Source: Sporosarcina cascadiensis
Lineage (GTDB): Bacteria; Bacillota; Bacilli; Bacillales_A; Planococcaceae
DNA length: 64,000 nt
Assembly (NCBI RefSeq): GCF_009650995.1
Contig: NZ_WHVV01000001.1
Span: 325,885-389,884, forward strand
Direction: 5' to 3'
Below the pieces are notes generated by a model. That model saw only the letters and a list, made by a program, of their open reading frames with translations. It was not told the DNA's origin and searched no databases. The translations under genes and the position numbers were made by a program. Shown one piece after another: positions 27,454 through 35,470 of the stretch (the stretch's first letter is position 1; each line of letters starts with the position of its first letter).

Positions 27454-27735
27454 TTATTTTTTTGTATACAGTTCGTGCAAGATATTTAACTCTTTCTCTA
27501 GCATCGAAATGATTTCACGGCCTTTTTCCTGTTCAACCAGACCCAGCTTCACAGCAAAATCAATCTCACGGGACAAGCCGTACATTTGTGTGTCAAGCAC
27601 TTCTTCATATAACGGACACTGCGGCATCGTTAAATTATCCATCTGTACCTTGATTAACTTTGCAATTTTATCTGCATCCGCATGAAGTTGCTTCATTGCT
27701 TTTTCTTTGTAAGTATCTTGAACTTCTATATCCAT
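27454..27735 (-). CDS. ylaN: YlaN, Fur-interacting protein
   Basis: This 93-residue helical protein matches YlaN (DUF1507), with the invariant stretch [30 protein letters not shown]. YlaN is needed in low iron and has been reported to bind Fe(II) and relieve Fur repression in B. subtilis and S. aureus. The ATG at 27735 ([10 protein letters not shown]) gives exactly the usual length and has a GGGGGCG ribosome site; upstream in-frame starts lack one. Monocistronic between a promoter region and a terminator. Confidence 0.93.
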   Translation of the reverse strand: MDIEVQDTYKEKAMKQLHADADKIAKLIKVQMDNLTMPQCPLYEEVLDTQMYGLSREIDFAVKLGLVEQEKGREIISMLEKELNILHELYTKK

Positions 27736-27912
27736 GGAGACGCCCCCATTATTCATTATTCCCGCAAGGTGTTGATGTCTAAATTGTATCTTTTGCAATT
27801 AAAAATTGCAAGTATAACCCGAGGAAAAGTATGAATCCGTATGAAATCCTTTTCACTTTCACAATGAAAAGGTATACTGAAAATAGTTGATTATGATTTA
27901 GGGGGAAGTATT

Positions 27913-28413
27913 TTGGAATTTATCGTACCTATCACAGGAAATGTAAAACATTCGATTACTTTGGATCCGACGGTTTGGATTTTTGACGACCGCCGTATAG
28001 ATCTGGACGTTTTCTTTACGGAAGATTTCGTGGAACGCGATGAAATGGAAGAGTATAAAGAAAAAATGGGCAAGCACTGGTCGCGAGAAATTATGGAAGG
28101 GGCCACTTACCCTCCAACGTTAAAGAGTGAAAAACGTTATGAGAAGGATAAGATGCTGACCGGCAGCTTCGCAATTGTTCTGGAGCCGTTTATTAATAAC
28201 GCGGAGCCGAATGCCGGTGCTAAAACATTTACAATTATTACTAAAGACAATGAAAAATACACGTATCCACTGTCGGAATCAGCTGACATTCTTTTCAAAT
28301 TCAGTCATGAAGGCAAGCCTTTACGCGAAGACGGGCCTGTCCATGTACTGTTCAGAGACGGGTCGAACAGAGAGTCACCGATCCGTAATGTGCAAGCGAT
28401 CCAAGTGGATTGA
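27913..28413 (+). CDS. YlaL-like conserved protein
   Basis: This 166-residue soluble protein begins EFIVPITGNVKHSITLDPTVWIFDDRR and has an alternating beta-rich C-terminal half. It resembles B. subtilis YlaL, sometimes labelled peptidyl-prolyl isomerase, but I see no isomerase motif and would not use that name. The start is a TTG at 27913 with AGGGGGAAG upstream. It is followed after 13 bp by the ylaI-like gene; the two likely form an operon ending in a terminator at 28637. Confidence 0.75.
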   Translation: MEFIVPITGNVKHSITLDPTVWIFDDRRIDLDVFFTEDFVERDEMEEYKEKMGKHWSREIMEGATYPPTLKSEKRYEKDKMLTGSFAIVLEPFINNAEPNAGAKTFTIITKDNEKYTYPLSESADILFKFSHEGKPLREDGPVHVLFRDGSNRESPIRNVQAIQVD

Positions 28414-28426
28414 AGGAGATGACCGC

Positions 28427-28630
28427 ATGCGTGTCAAGTGCGTCCTGTGCGACCAAATCAATCAGTTAGAAGATGGCGATCCTCTTGCTAAAAAGCTGAG
28501 AAACAAGCCGATCCATACGTATATGTGCCCTTCCTGCCGGGAGCGCATCAGTGAAAAGACAGAGGCGCGGTTAGCAACAGGCAACTTCATCTTCTACCGG
28601 AGTTCCCATTTAACTGAAAAGGATTTTTAA
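28427..28630 (+). CDS. ylaI: YlaI family zinc-ribbon protein (DUF2197)
   Basis: This 67-residue protein starts MRVKCVLCDQINQL and has two CxxC pairs (CVLC at 5-8 and CPSC near residue 36), the four-cysteine zinc site of the YlaI/DUF2197 family. RNKPIHTYMC and ATGNF are family landmarks. The ATG at 28427 has GAAGGAG 10 nt upstream. It overlaps nothing and closes the two-gene unit with the YlaL-like gene. Function unknown. Confidence 0.88.
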   Translation: MRVKCVLCDQINQLEDGDPLAKKLRNKPIHTYMCPSCRERISEKTEARLATGNFIFYRSSHLTEKDF

Positions 28631-28636
28631 TAGGTA

Positions 28637-28673
28637 AACTCCGCTGTGCAGGTTTTGTGCAGCGGAGTTTTTA
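28637..28673 (+). terminator. Terminator after ylaI
   Basis: AACTCCGCTG pairs with CAGCGGAGTT (10 bp) followed by a T run. The same core stem recurs at 29580 as the ylaH terminator on the other side of the repeat block. Confidence 0.85.
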
Positions 28674-28699
28674 ATTAAAAAATAATAATGGGTTGTAGT

Positions 28700-29203
28700 T
28701 GAGATACCGTTTCCCTGCGTTACAGACGGACGCGTTCCGGAGGGCCCGCGGTGAGCCGACTTGGTCGCTTCGCTCCCCCAAGTCGTCTCACCTGTCGGGC
28801 TGATCCTCCCGGAGTCGCCGTCTTCCACTTCGGTACACTGGCTAGTATTTCAGGACTTTTTATGTGGTTAGCAGTATGAGCATGCTGTCTATGACTTTTA
28901 TATTTGATATGGTGTTCATGCAATACTTCAGATTAACCAAGGGTGCAGATCAATGTGATTCATGCGGTTGCAAAGTCAAGAAACGAAAACAGACCAATTA
29001 AACTTGTACCCTGCAAAAAAGCAGCATATCATACATTCCCCACGCCAGCGTAGGCGCAACTGCGGGGTCGGCCGTTGCTATGAGACTGCTGGCATGCTCT
29101 TCGCCAGTAGGCTCATAGCGTAAGGCAATCCCCCAGCGCCGAAGCGGGTTTAAACTGCAAACACACACCTCAATCAAACTGCTTGCAAAGTCGAGAAACG
29201 AAA
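28700..29203 (-). repeat. Dispersed modular repeat, copy B
   Basis: This copy is in reverse orientation: module 2 at about 28700-28845 and module 1 at about 29040-29160. Module 1 is bounded by the direct repeat TGCAAAGTC(A/G)AGAAACGAAA at 28969-28988 and 29184-29203, 215 bp apart, the same interval as in copies A and D. Compared with copy A, three paired positions of module 2 changed together and kept pairing (GGCGG/CCGCC to GACGG/CCGTC, CTGG/CCAG to CCGG/CCGG, CAACTTG/CAAGTTG to CGACTTG/CAAGTCG). It lies between convergent ylaI and ylaH. Confidence 0.85.
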
Positions 29204-29569
29204 CCACACCATACCAACTAAATCCACAACATACCGAAAAGCTGCCCATGCCCTGCATTCCACATACCAGTTCAGGCGCAACTGCAGGGCGGCTATGAGC
29301 GCGGAAGCCGGTTCAATGATCACAACGGGATGCTTTATGATCACGCGGCCGAGCCGAATGATCACACGGCAGGTGTGTATGAGCGGTTGAGGCTGGACTA
29401 TGAGCGCTTGAGCGGATACTATGATCATCCGCCAAGCTTCTTTGGCAGATAGCCGCGCTCTCCGCCACCAGGCTCATAGCGTAAGGCAATCCCCCAGTGC
29501 CGCAGCGTATTTAAACTGCAAACACAACACACACTTTATTCAAACTGCCCGCAAAGTCGAGAAACGGAA
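29184..29569 (-). repeat. Second, array-bearing module 1 next to copy B
   Basis: A second module 1 follows copy B, sharing the direct repeat at 29184-29203 and ending at a third one (29550-29569). The interval is 366 bp rather than 215. The extra length, about 151 bp, is almost exactly seven 21-bp units (147 bp), which sit within the central stem of the module. The outer parts (CCCCCAG near 29490 and GGCTCATAGCGTAAGG near 29472) still match other copies. Confidence 0.8.
29296..29442. repeat. Seven-unit 21-bp array with 8-nt core and 13-nt variable spacers
   Basis: Cores start at 29296, 29317, 29338, 29359, 29380, 29401 and 29422, each exactly 21 bp apart. Their sequences are ATGAGCGC, ATGATCAC, ATGATCAC, ATGATCAC, ATGAGCGG, ATGAGCGC and ATGATCAT. 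The 13-nt stretches between cores are all different. TGATCA is palindromic, and 21 bp is two helical turns, so the cores face the same side of DNA. Read on the reverse strand it would encode heptapeptide units of form (V/A/P)(I/L)I-x4, but no ribosome site supports that ORF. It is far shorter than a CRISPR unit. Confidence 0.85.
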
Positions 29570-29573
29570 GCAC

Positions 29574-29608
29574 AAAAAAACTCCGCTGTTATTGCACAGC
29601 GGAGTCTT
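29574..29608 (-). terminator. Terminator after ylaH
   Basis: ACTCCGCTG pairs with CAGCGGAGT around an 8-nt loop; the reverse strand then runs into seven T residues. The stem overlaps the end of ylaH. Confidence 0.85.
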
Positions 29609-29933
29609 TCTTGTATTCGTTCATTCGGCGTACGCGGTAAATAATCAGAATGGCAGCGGCGACGATCAAGCCTTCCACGATCGGAAGGAAAAAAGCTAAG
29701 AACGTCAGCACTAGGCAGCCAATAAATAAAAACGTATATATAACCGCGTTCTGCCAAAAGCTGATCTTTTTTGCAAAACCAAGCTTGTACACAATAGCAG
29801 ACATGATGAAAATGAGGGCCAACAGAATATAGCCGGCTACGTCGAAATTAGGCGCCAGTTCATAAACCATACGCGCAATTCCGGACATCCGATTGTAGAC
29901 CATCTCTGAATCCTCTACTCTCATTCCATACAT
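29589..29933 (-). CDS. ylaH: YlaH-like membrane protein
   Basis: This 114-residue protein has three hydrophobic segments (about residues 32-50, 60-80 and 82-100) and matches the YlaH family of Bacillales, function unknown. GAAGGGA lies 5 nt before the ATG at 29933. It starts 15 bp after the typA stop, the same order as in B. subtilis, and is probably co-transcribed with typA. Confidence 0.85.
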   Translation of the reverse strand: MYGMRVEDSEMVYNRMSGIARMVYELAPNFDVAGYILLALIFIMSAIVYKLGFAKKISFWQNAVIYTFLFIGCLVLTFLAFFLPIVEGLIVAAAILIIYRVRRMNEYKKDSAVQ

Positions 29934-29948
29934 TCCCTTCTATCTATA

Positions 29949-31790
29949 TTATTCCCCAAGTTTTTTTCTTTTATTTGCACGGTCACGTTCGTTTTTGTCA
30001 AGAACCTTCTTGCGTAAACGGATCGTTTGCGGTGTAACTTCACAATACTCGTCATCTCCAATATACTGGAGTGCCTCTTCAAGCGACATAATACGAGGTT
30101 TCTTGGTTGTGACCGTCTGATCTTTCGTCGCGGAACGAACGTTTGTCGCATGCTTGATTTTTGTCAAGTTGATCGTCAAATCGCTGTCACGGTTACTTTC
30201 TCCGACTACCATGCCTGCGTAGATCTCAGCACCCGTTTCAACAAACATGGTACCTCGGTCTTCCAGCTGCATTACGCCGTATCCTGTAACTGTTCCGTTT
30301 TCCATGGAAACAAGAACTCCATGACGTCGTCCGCCAATTTTACCAGTTGTTATCGGTTTATAGCAATCAAATGTATGATTCAAAATACCATAGCCGCGAG
30401 TCAGCGTCAGGAATTCTGTTGTATACCCAATCAATCCGCGTGCAGGAACTAAGAAAATTAGACGCACTTGTCCATTTCCGTTATTGATCATATCGATCAT
30501 TTCACCTTTACGCTCACCGATTGACTCGATGATCGAACCAGTGTGTTCTTCCGGAACGTCAATTTGTACACGTTCGAAAGGCTCTGAACGAACACCGTCG
30601 ATTTCACGGATGATTACTTGCGGTTTAGATACTTGAAGCTCGTATCCTTCACGGCGCATGTTTTCAATTAAGATTGATAAATGAAGCTCTCCGCGTCCCG
30701 AAACAATCCATTCATCAGGTGAATCTGTTTGATCTACACGTAAAGAAACATCTGTCTCTAACTGCTGGTCTAAACGTTCCTGAATCTTGCGTGCTGTAAC
30801 CCATTTACCTTCACGGCCCGCAAAAGGACTGTTGTTGACCAAGAAACGCATTTGCAGTGTCGGCTCATCGATATGAAGTTCAGGAAGTGCTTCCTGATGA
30901 TCAGTAGGACATACAGTCTCCCCTACATCGATGTTTCCCATTCCGGAAACAGCAACCAGGTCGCCTGCATATGCTTCTTCAACTTCCACTCGTTTAAGAC
31001 CCATGAAGCCATATAATTTTGTTACACGAAGGTTTTTCACAGAACCGTCACGTTTTAAAACTGCAACCTGTTCTCCGACCTTCATCGTTCCGCGGAAAAT
31101 ACGTCCAATTCCGATACGGCCGACATAGTCATTATAATCCAAAAGTGATACTTGGAACTGTAATGGCTCATCGCGGTTATCGATCGGTGCTGGAATATTT
31201 TCTAAAATGGAATCATACAGCACACGAAGCGTGTCTTCCTGTGTTTCAGGGTCTGGAGACAGACTTGCTGTTCCGTTAAATCCTGATGCATATACAACAG
31301 GGAATTCCAATTGCTCATCGTTTGCATCCAGCTCGATGAATAATTCTAACACTTCATCTACTACTTCTTCCGGACGTGCGAAGTCGCGGTCGATTTTATT
31401 CACAACGACGATTGGCTTCAAATTCGTTTCAAGTGCTTTCTTCAGCACGAAACGAGTCTGAGGCATACATCCTTCAAATGAATCGACAACCAGGATAACA
31501 CCGTCTACCATGCGCAAAATTCGTTCTACTTCTCCGCCGAAATCTGCGTGTCCTGGTGTATCCAAGATATTGATTTTTGTATGTTTATATTCAATAGCTG
31601 TGTTCTTAGCTAGAATCGTTATTCCGCGCTCACGTTCCAACTCATTGGAATCCATTGCTCGCTCTTCCACGTGCTCATTTGATCGGAAAATACCTGATTG
31701 TTTTAACAGCTGGTCAACTAAAGTAGTTTTACCGTGGTCTACGTGGGCGATAATTGCTATATTTCTAAGATCTGTACGCTCGTTTGTCAT
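29949..31790 (-). CDS. typA: Ribosome-binding GTPase TypA/BipA
   Basis: This 613-residue translational GTPase has G1 [11 protein letters not shown]3 [11 protein letters not shown] and G4 VNKIDR in the N-terminal domain, then EF-G-like domains II, III and V and the TypA-specific C-terminal domain ([13 protein letters not shown]). TypA/BipA helps 50S assembly at low temperature and under stress. The ATG at 31790 ([10 protein letters not shown]) has GGAGTG upstream; the frame is open further upstream without a site. Confidence 0.96.
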   Translation of the reverse strand: MTNERTDLRNIAIIAHVDHGKTTLVDQLLKQSGIFRSNEHVEERAMDSNELERERGITILAKNTAIEYKHTKINILDTPGHADFGGEVERILRMVDGVILVVDSFEGCMPQTRFVLKKALETNLKPIVVVNKIDRDFARPEEVVDEVLELFIELDANDEQLEFPVVYASGFNGTASLSPDPETQEDTLRVLYDSILENIPAPIDNRDEPLQFQVSLLDYNDYVGRIGIGRIFRGTMKVGEQVAVLKRDGSVKNLRVTKLYGFMGLKRVEVEEAYAGDLVAVSGMGNIDVGETVCPTDHQEALPELHIDEPTLQMRFLVNNSPFAGREGKWVTARKIQERLDQQLETDVSLRVDQTDSPDEWIVSGRGELHLSILIENMRREGYELQVSKPQVIIREIDGVRSEPFERVQIDVPEEHTGSIIESIGERKGEMIDMINNGNGQVRLIFLVPARGLIGYTTEFLTLTRGYGILNHTFDCYKPITTGKIGGRRHGVLVSMENGTVTGYGVMQLEDRGTMFVETGAEIYAGMVVGESNRDSDLTINLTKIKHATNVRSATKDQTVTTKKPRIMSLEEALQYIGDDEYCEVTPQTIRLRKKVLDKNERDRANKRKKLGE

Positions 31791-31889
31791 TTTTTCACTC
31801 CGTTTATCTTTTTTCAGATGTTCAACTGTGTTATTATAGCACAAGATAGTACAATTCAATAATATTTAATTTTATTTGGAGGGATTTTT

Positions 31890-32075
31890 TTGAAAAACAT
31901 TAAGTGGATTTTCGTAATCTATTCACTTGCGGCCGTTTTGTCTATGTCTGCAATCGGCGTTGGAATAGGCATGCGCAGCATTTTACTTGTCGTTCTTGCC
32001 ATCGTAGCCCTCGTCTTAATTATGGGTAATGGTTTTAAAACAAAAGCCCGCATGCGCCGTGAAGGAACTCTATAA
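31890..32075 (+). CDS. ylaF: YlaF-like small membrane protein (DUF5325)
   Basis: This 61-residue protein has two membrane helices (about residues 5-25 and 29-45) and a basic C-terminus (KTKARMRREG). It fits YlaF in size and position, divergent from typA. The start is a TTG at 31890 with TTGGAGGGA upstream. It is monocistronic and ends at a terminator convergent with suhB. Function unknown. Confidence 0.8.
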   Translation: MKNIKWIFVIYSLAAVLSMSAIGVGIGMRSILLVVLAIVALVLIMGNGFKTKARMRREGTL

Positions 32076-32108
32076 GCTCCTATTATATACAAGGTTGCCG
32101 AAATATAG

Positions 32109-32160
32109 GTAAAGGGACTGCAAATTAAACCGTATCGGTTTAACAAACAGCCCCTTTTTT
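32109..32160 (+). terminator. Terminator between ylaF and suhB
   Basis: AAAGGGACTG pairs with CAGCCCCTTT with one mismatch, with a second inner stem AAACCG/CGGTTT, followed by T6 on the ylaF side. T-richness on the suhB side is weaker. Confidence 0.65.
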
Positions 32161-32950
32161 ATTTTAGTCGGATATAATTTGTCAATATTTCATTATGCAA
32201 GTTAGGACGGGTCACAATAAACGAGTCCGTTCCAAGTAAATGCGGTGCTTCACCCTGCAAGTTTGTAGCCAGCGCCCCGACTTCCTGCGCAATGACGATG
32301 CCCCCCGCTATATCCCACGGCGCCAAGCGCATGGAAATATATGCATCAATTCTTCCAGATGAAACGTAAGCCAGCTCAATTGCCGCTGAACCGTATGAAC
32401 GTGTCCCCCTGCAGCGAGTGACCAATTGAATAATCTTATCATTATCCACTTTTGCATTCGGCGCTACCCAGCTCGCATTGATACCGATCACCGCTTCTTC
32501 GAGAGGTGTAACTTCCAGCTGTGGAAGCCGTTCGTCGTTAAAGTAGGCACCTTCGTTTTTTGCTGCGTGGTATAAATCGTCCGCCATCACATCATATATG
32601 TAACCCAGCATCCCCACGCCGTCTACATAAATCCCCAATGAAATCGCAAAATTCCTTTTTTGATGGATAAAGTTCATGGTTCCGTCAATCGGGTCCAAAA
32701 ACCATACCGTTCCATCCAATGAAGAAATTCGATCTCCAAATCCTTCTTCTGATACAATTTTGTGATCAGGAAAGTCTTCCTTTACCCGTTCAATGAAGAA
32801 ACGTTCCACTTCTTTATCAATATTCGTTACTAAATCGTTAGCATCAGACTTTGAATCGATATCTATTGTATTAAAAAAGGACACACGTATTTTGTGGCCA
32901 GCTTCTTTTATCAACGATTTTGCATAGCGATCGATTGCATTAAGATTCAT
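32159..32950 (-). CDS. suhB: Inositol monophosphatase family protein (YktC/SuhB)
   Basis: This 263-residue Mg-dependent phosphatase has the family motifs EEGFG (about residue 67), WFLDPIDGTMNF (about 83-94) and WDIAGGIVIAQE (about 208). It dephosphorylates inositol-1-phosphate or related sugar phosphates; the physiological substrate is unknown. The ATG at 32950 has GAAGAGGTGG upstream; the open frame reaches farther but has no site. Its neighbours yktA and yktB match the B. subtilis ykt locus. Confidence 0.92.
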   Translation of the reverse strand: MNLNAIDRYAKSLIKEAGHKIRVSFFNTIDIDSKSDANDLVTNIDKEVERFFIERVKEDFPDHKIVSEEGFGDRISSLDGTVWFLDPIDGTMNFIHQKRNFAISLGIYVDGVGMLGYIYDVMADDLYHAAKNEGAYFNDERLPQLEVTPLEEAVIGINASWVAPNAKVDNDKIIQLVTRCRGTRSYGSAAIELAYVSSGRIDAYISMRLAPWDIAGGIVIAQEVGALATNLQGEAPHLLGTDSFIVTRPNLHNEILTNYIRLK

Positions 32951-33039
32951 CTTGCCACCTCTTCCCATTCCGACTAGTGCTAGTATAACATAGAGCAGAA
33001 GGAACAAAAGAGAAAACGGTTACACCTGATTAAGTAAAA

Positions 33040-33088
33040 AGGCATCCCGTCACATTTTCTTCAATTCTGAAGTAAATGAGGGATGCCT
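33040..33088 (-). terminator. Terminator after the 66-residue gene
   Basis: AGGCATCCC and GGGATGCCT form a 9-bp stem with a long (31-nt) loop; the reverse strand then reads TTTTTAC. Confidence 0.65.
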
Positions 33089-33106
33089 CTTACTAATGAT
33101 GGACTC

Positions 33107-33307
33107 TCACGCTGTGAAAACATCTAAAGTCTCCAGCTCATTATGAATCTCCGCCAAACGCTCTTTACTTTTCTCGACTTGTTTCGTGTCTTCTTCCTGC
33201 AATGCATCATACAGAGTAGCTAATTCGTAATCAAGTTCCAAATGCAGCGTCCGGAGATATTCTCTTTCCACATCTTCTTTACGAATAAAATGAACGACTT
33301 GTTTCAT
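33107..33307 (-). CDS. Small charged helical protein, unknown
   Basis: This 66-residue protein (MKQVVHFIRKEDVEREY...) is rich in Glu, Lys and Leu and probably a helical hairpin. I do not recognise the family. AAAGGGGTGC before the ATG at 33307 and its own terminator support it as a real gene. It lies between suhB and the divergent yktB. Confidence 0.7.
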   Translation of the reverse strand: MKQVVHFIRKEDVEREYLRTLHLELDYELATLYDALQEEDTKQVEKSKERLAEIHNELETLDVFTA

Positions 33308-33466
33308 GAGTAAGCACCCCTTTAATTAGTTTTAGCTGAACTAACCGGCTTATAATAAGGTATGTGAAAATTCCGACTTTAAGTGGTTAGAAGCCTTGTT
33401 ATTTTAAATTATTCCCCGTTTATTGATAAGATAAACGTAGACATTACAAACTGGAGGAGAATTTTA

Positions 33467-34114
33467 TTGACTAGAACGTATTGGAACGCAAGTGATTTTG
33501 ATGTTTTTTCGATTCAAGGTCTGGAATATCGGATGGAGGCGCTGCAGGAAAAGATTCAGCCGAAGTTCAGAGATTTGGGAAATCATTTTTCACACCACCT
33601 TTCTGCGCATGGGAAGGGAGAATTTTTCCCGCACGTCGCTAAACATGCCAGACGGACAGTAAATCCGCCTAAAGATAGCTGGGTCGCTTTCGCTCCTGCC
33701 AAGAGAGGATATAAAGCGCTGCCTCACTTTCAGATTGGCTTATGGGGCACTCATTTATTCATCGTTCTGGCAATTATTTATGAAAATCCTGATAAAAAAG
33801 GAATTGCCGAACGACTGGAAAAGAATTTGGATGAACTTCTTTCCCTGCCCGAAGATTTTATTGTTTCCGGAGATCATATGAAGCCGGAAGCAGAGACAAT
33901 CAGCGACACAGGCAAAGAAGGCCTCGAGAAAATTCTCGAGCGTCTGCAGACTGTCAAAAAAGCAGAATTTCTTGTAGGACGCCATTTGCCTGAAGAACAG
34001 GCAGTCAAAATGACAGAGGAAGAGTTTTATCGCTATGCGGATGAAACTTTCAATCGCTTGCTTCCAATTTATGATATAGTGATCCATTCTTCCGATTGCT
34101 ATTCATTGAAATAA
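33467..34114 (+). CDS. yktB: UPF0637 protein YktB
   Basis: This 215-residue protein matches UPF0637 (YktB), with NASDFDVFSIQGLEYRMEAL near the start and PKDSWVAFAPAKRGYK in the middle. The function is unknown; the fold is described as an alpha/beta cyclase-like type. The start is a TTG at 33467 with GGAGGAGA upstream. It is convergent with yktA, sharing a bidirectional terminator. Confidence 0.9.
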   Translation: MTRTYWNASDFDVFSIQGLEYRMEALQEKIQPKFRDLGNHFSHHLSAHGKGEFFPHVAKHARRTVNPPKDSWVAFAPAKRGYKALPHFQIGLWGTHLFIVLAIIYENPDKKGIAERLEKNLDELLSLPEDFIVSGDHMKPEAETISDTGKEGLEKILERLQTVKKAEFLVGRHLPEEQAVKMTEEEFYRYADETFNRLLPIYDIVIHSSDCYSLK

Positions 34115-34153
34115 AAAAACGATGACCGGAAATTTTCCAGGTCATCGTTTTTT
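34114..34153. terminator. Bidirectional terminator, yktB/yktA
   Basis: ACGATGACC and GGTCATCGT form a 9-bp stem, with inner GGAAA/TTTCC pairing and A7 before and T6 after. Confidence 0.9.
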
Positions 34154-34424
34154 ATATTTTCAACTGATCACCGGACACGCTTTCCTTCGCAAGTTTAACC
34201 ACTCGGAAAGCAACATATCCACTGCTGTCTTCAAACTCTTTGCAGATCGTTTTTTCCTCTGCCATTGAGGGAACCACTTTTTTAAATAATCGATAGTGTT
34301 TCATAAAATCTTCCCGATCAACAGAAGATTCATATGCCTTCTCTACCTGGTTGAAAAAATCGATAACCGCAACCACTTCATCAGTCGACCAATCCGCACG
34401 AAGCGGATATTGATACTCTGCCAT
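34152..34424 (-). CDS. yktA: UPF0223 protein YktA
   Basis: This 90-residue helical protein matches UPF0223 (YktA): YQYPLRADWSTDEVV at the start and VPSMAEEKTICKEFEDSSGY in the second half. Function unknown. It starts 12 bp after the nitronate monooxygenase-like gene with AAGGAGGT overlapping that spacer, so the two are co-transcribed. Confidence 0.9.
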   Translation of the reverse strand: MAEYQYPLRADWSTDEVVAVIDFFNQVEKAYESSVDREDFMKHYRLFKKVVPSMAEEKTICKEFEDSSGYVAFRVVKLAKESVSGDQLKI

Positions 34425-34436
34425 CTATTGACCTCC

Positions 34437-35399
34437 TTATCCTTCGCTCCATTTTTTCCGCACCGCTTCAGCTTCACTGCGCATCCGGGCAAACAGTTCC
34501 GCAACTGCCGGGACGTCTTTTATCATTCCTGTAACTTGACCGGCCCAGCCGAACCCATCTTGTTCAGATCCTTCATGAATAAATTTACAGTTAGCTTCTC
34601 CACTAATATAATCTTTTAATCCTTCATAACCCGCGTCTTCAGATTCCAGTTGTAAAATCTTTGATGTCCACTCATTTGAAAGAGCACGTGCAGGCGCGCC
34701 GATTGTCCGCTTGATCACAGCGGTATCTGTCTCAGTGCCGGCCAGCAGCGCTTCGATGTAAGCCGGGGAAGCATCGACGCACTCTTTAGTTGCAATGAAA
34801 CGTGTACCCATCTCAATACCCTCAGCACCTAACGCCTGTGCCGCCATCCAGCCGCGTCCGTCACCAATCCCGCCTGACCCGATTACCGGAATGCTTACAG
34901 CGTCCACAATACGCGGGATCAGCACCATCGTGCCGATGTCATCGCGTCCAAGATGGCCACCGCCTTCCTGGCCAACCGCAATGACAGCGTCCGCCCCAAT
35001 CTCTTCCGCTTTTTGCGCCTGTCTCCTGGAGGCTGTCAGGACCAGTTTTTTCACAGAGGTTCCTTTCAGCAAATCAAATAAAGGTGCAGGATTTCCGCCG
35101 GTCACAGAAATGATCTCGATATTTTCTTCCATTGCTGCTTCCACCATCGCTTCAAATGATCTTCCATGATTGCCGATTGCGAAATTTACACCAAATGGCC
35201 TGACAGTCTTCTGACGCACTTTATGAATCTCCTGCTTTAATGCTTCTGGAGAAGGCAGACTCATAGCCGTAATCTGCCCCAGCCCGCCGGCTTCAGATAC
35301 CGCCGCAGCAAGATCGGCATATGCTAAGTAGGCAAGTCCTCCCTGCACAATCGGATAGTCAATTCCAAATAACTCTGTCACTCTCGTATTCCAGTTCAA
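34437..35399 (-). CDS. Nitronate monooxygenase / FabK-like FMN enzyme
   Basis: This 320-residue FMN-dependent TIM-barrel enzyme belongs to PF03060. PIVQGGLAYLA near the N-terminus, GQEGGGHLG with the catalytic histidine, and IPVIGSGGIGDGRG for phosphate binding are present. Members oxidise alkyl nitronates or, as FabK, reduce enoyl-ACP; sequence alone does not separate these. Place: after the pdh terminator and before yktA. A nitronate-type role is slightly preferred because FabK sits in fatty-acid clusters. Confidence 0.8.
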   Translation of the reverse strand: MNWNTRVTELFGIDYPIVQGGLAYLAYADLAAAVSEAGGLGQITAMSLPSPEALKQEIHKVRQKTVRPFGVNFAIGNHGRSFEAMVEAAMEENIEIISVTGGNPAPLFDLLKGTSVKKLVLTASRRQAQKAEEIGADAVIAVGQEGGGHLGRDDIGTMVLIPRIVDAVSIPVIGSGGIGDGRGWMAAQALGAEGIEMGTRFIATKECVDASPAYIEALLAGTETDTAVIKRTIGAPARALSNEWTSKILQLESEDAGYEGLKDYISGEANCKFIHEGSEQDGFGWAGQVTGMIKDVPAVAELFARMRSEAEAVRKKWSEG

Positions 35400-35420
35400 G
35401 ACCTCTCTCCTTTTCCATTG

Positions 35421-35455
35421 AAAAACAACCCATGAGAAATGATTCCCATGGGCTG
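35421..35455 (-). terminator. Terminator after pdhABCD
   Basis: On the reverse strand CAGCCCATG pairs with CATGGGTTG (one G-T pair) around a 12-nt loop and is followed by TTTTT. It ends the pdh operon. Confidence 0.8.
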
Positions 35456-35470
35456 TAATATCATGCTGTT

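Noticed and set aside
27913-28413. Peptidyl-prolyl isomerase as name for the YlaL-like protein
   Set aside because: No cyclophilin, FKBP or parvulin motif is visible.
29174-29428. 84-codon reverse ORF of heptad repeats over the 21-bp array
   Set aside because: A 21-bp period keeps any frame open, there is only a weak GGCGG before the ATG, and the ORF runs out into module 1. Kept as a repeat, not a gene.
29296-29442. CRISPR array
   Set aside because: An 8-nt core and 13-nt spacers are far below CRISPR sizes, and no cas gene is present in the window.
34437-35399. FabK enoyl-ACP reductase as firm name
   Set aside because: The family motifs are shared with nitronate monooxygenases and there is no fatty-acid gene nearby.
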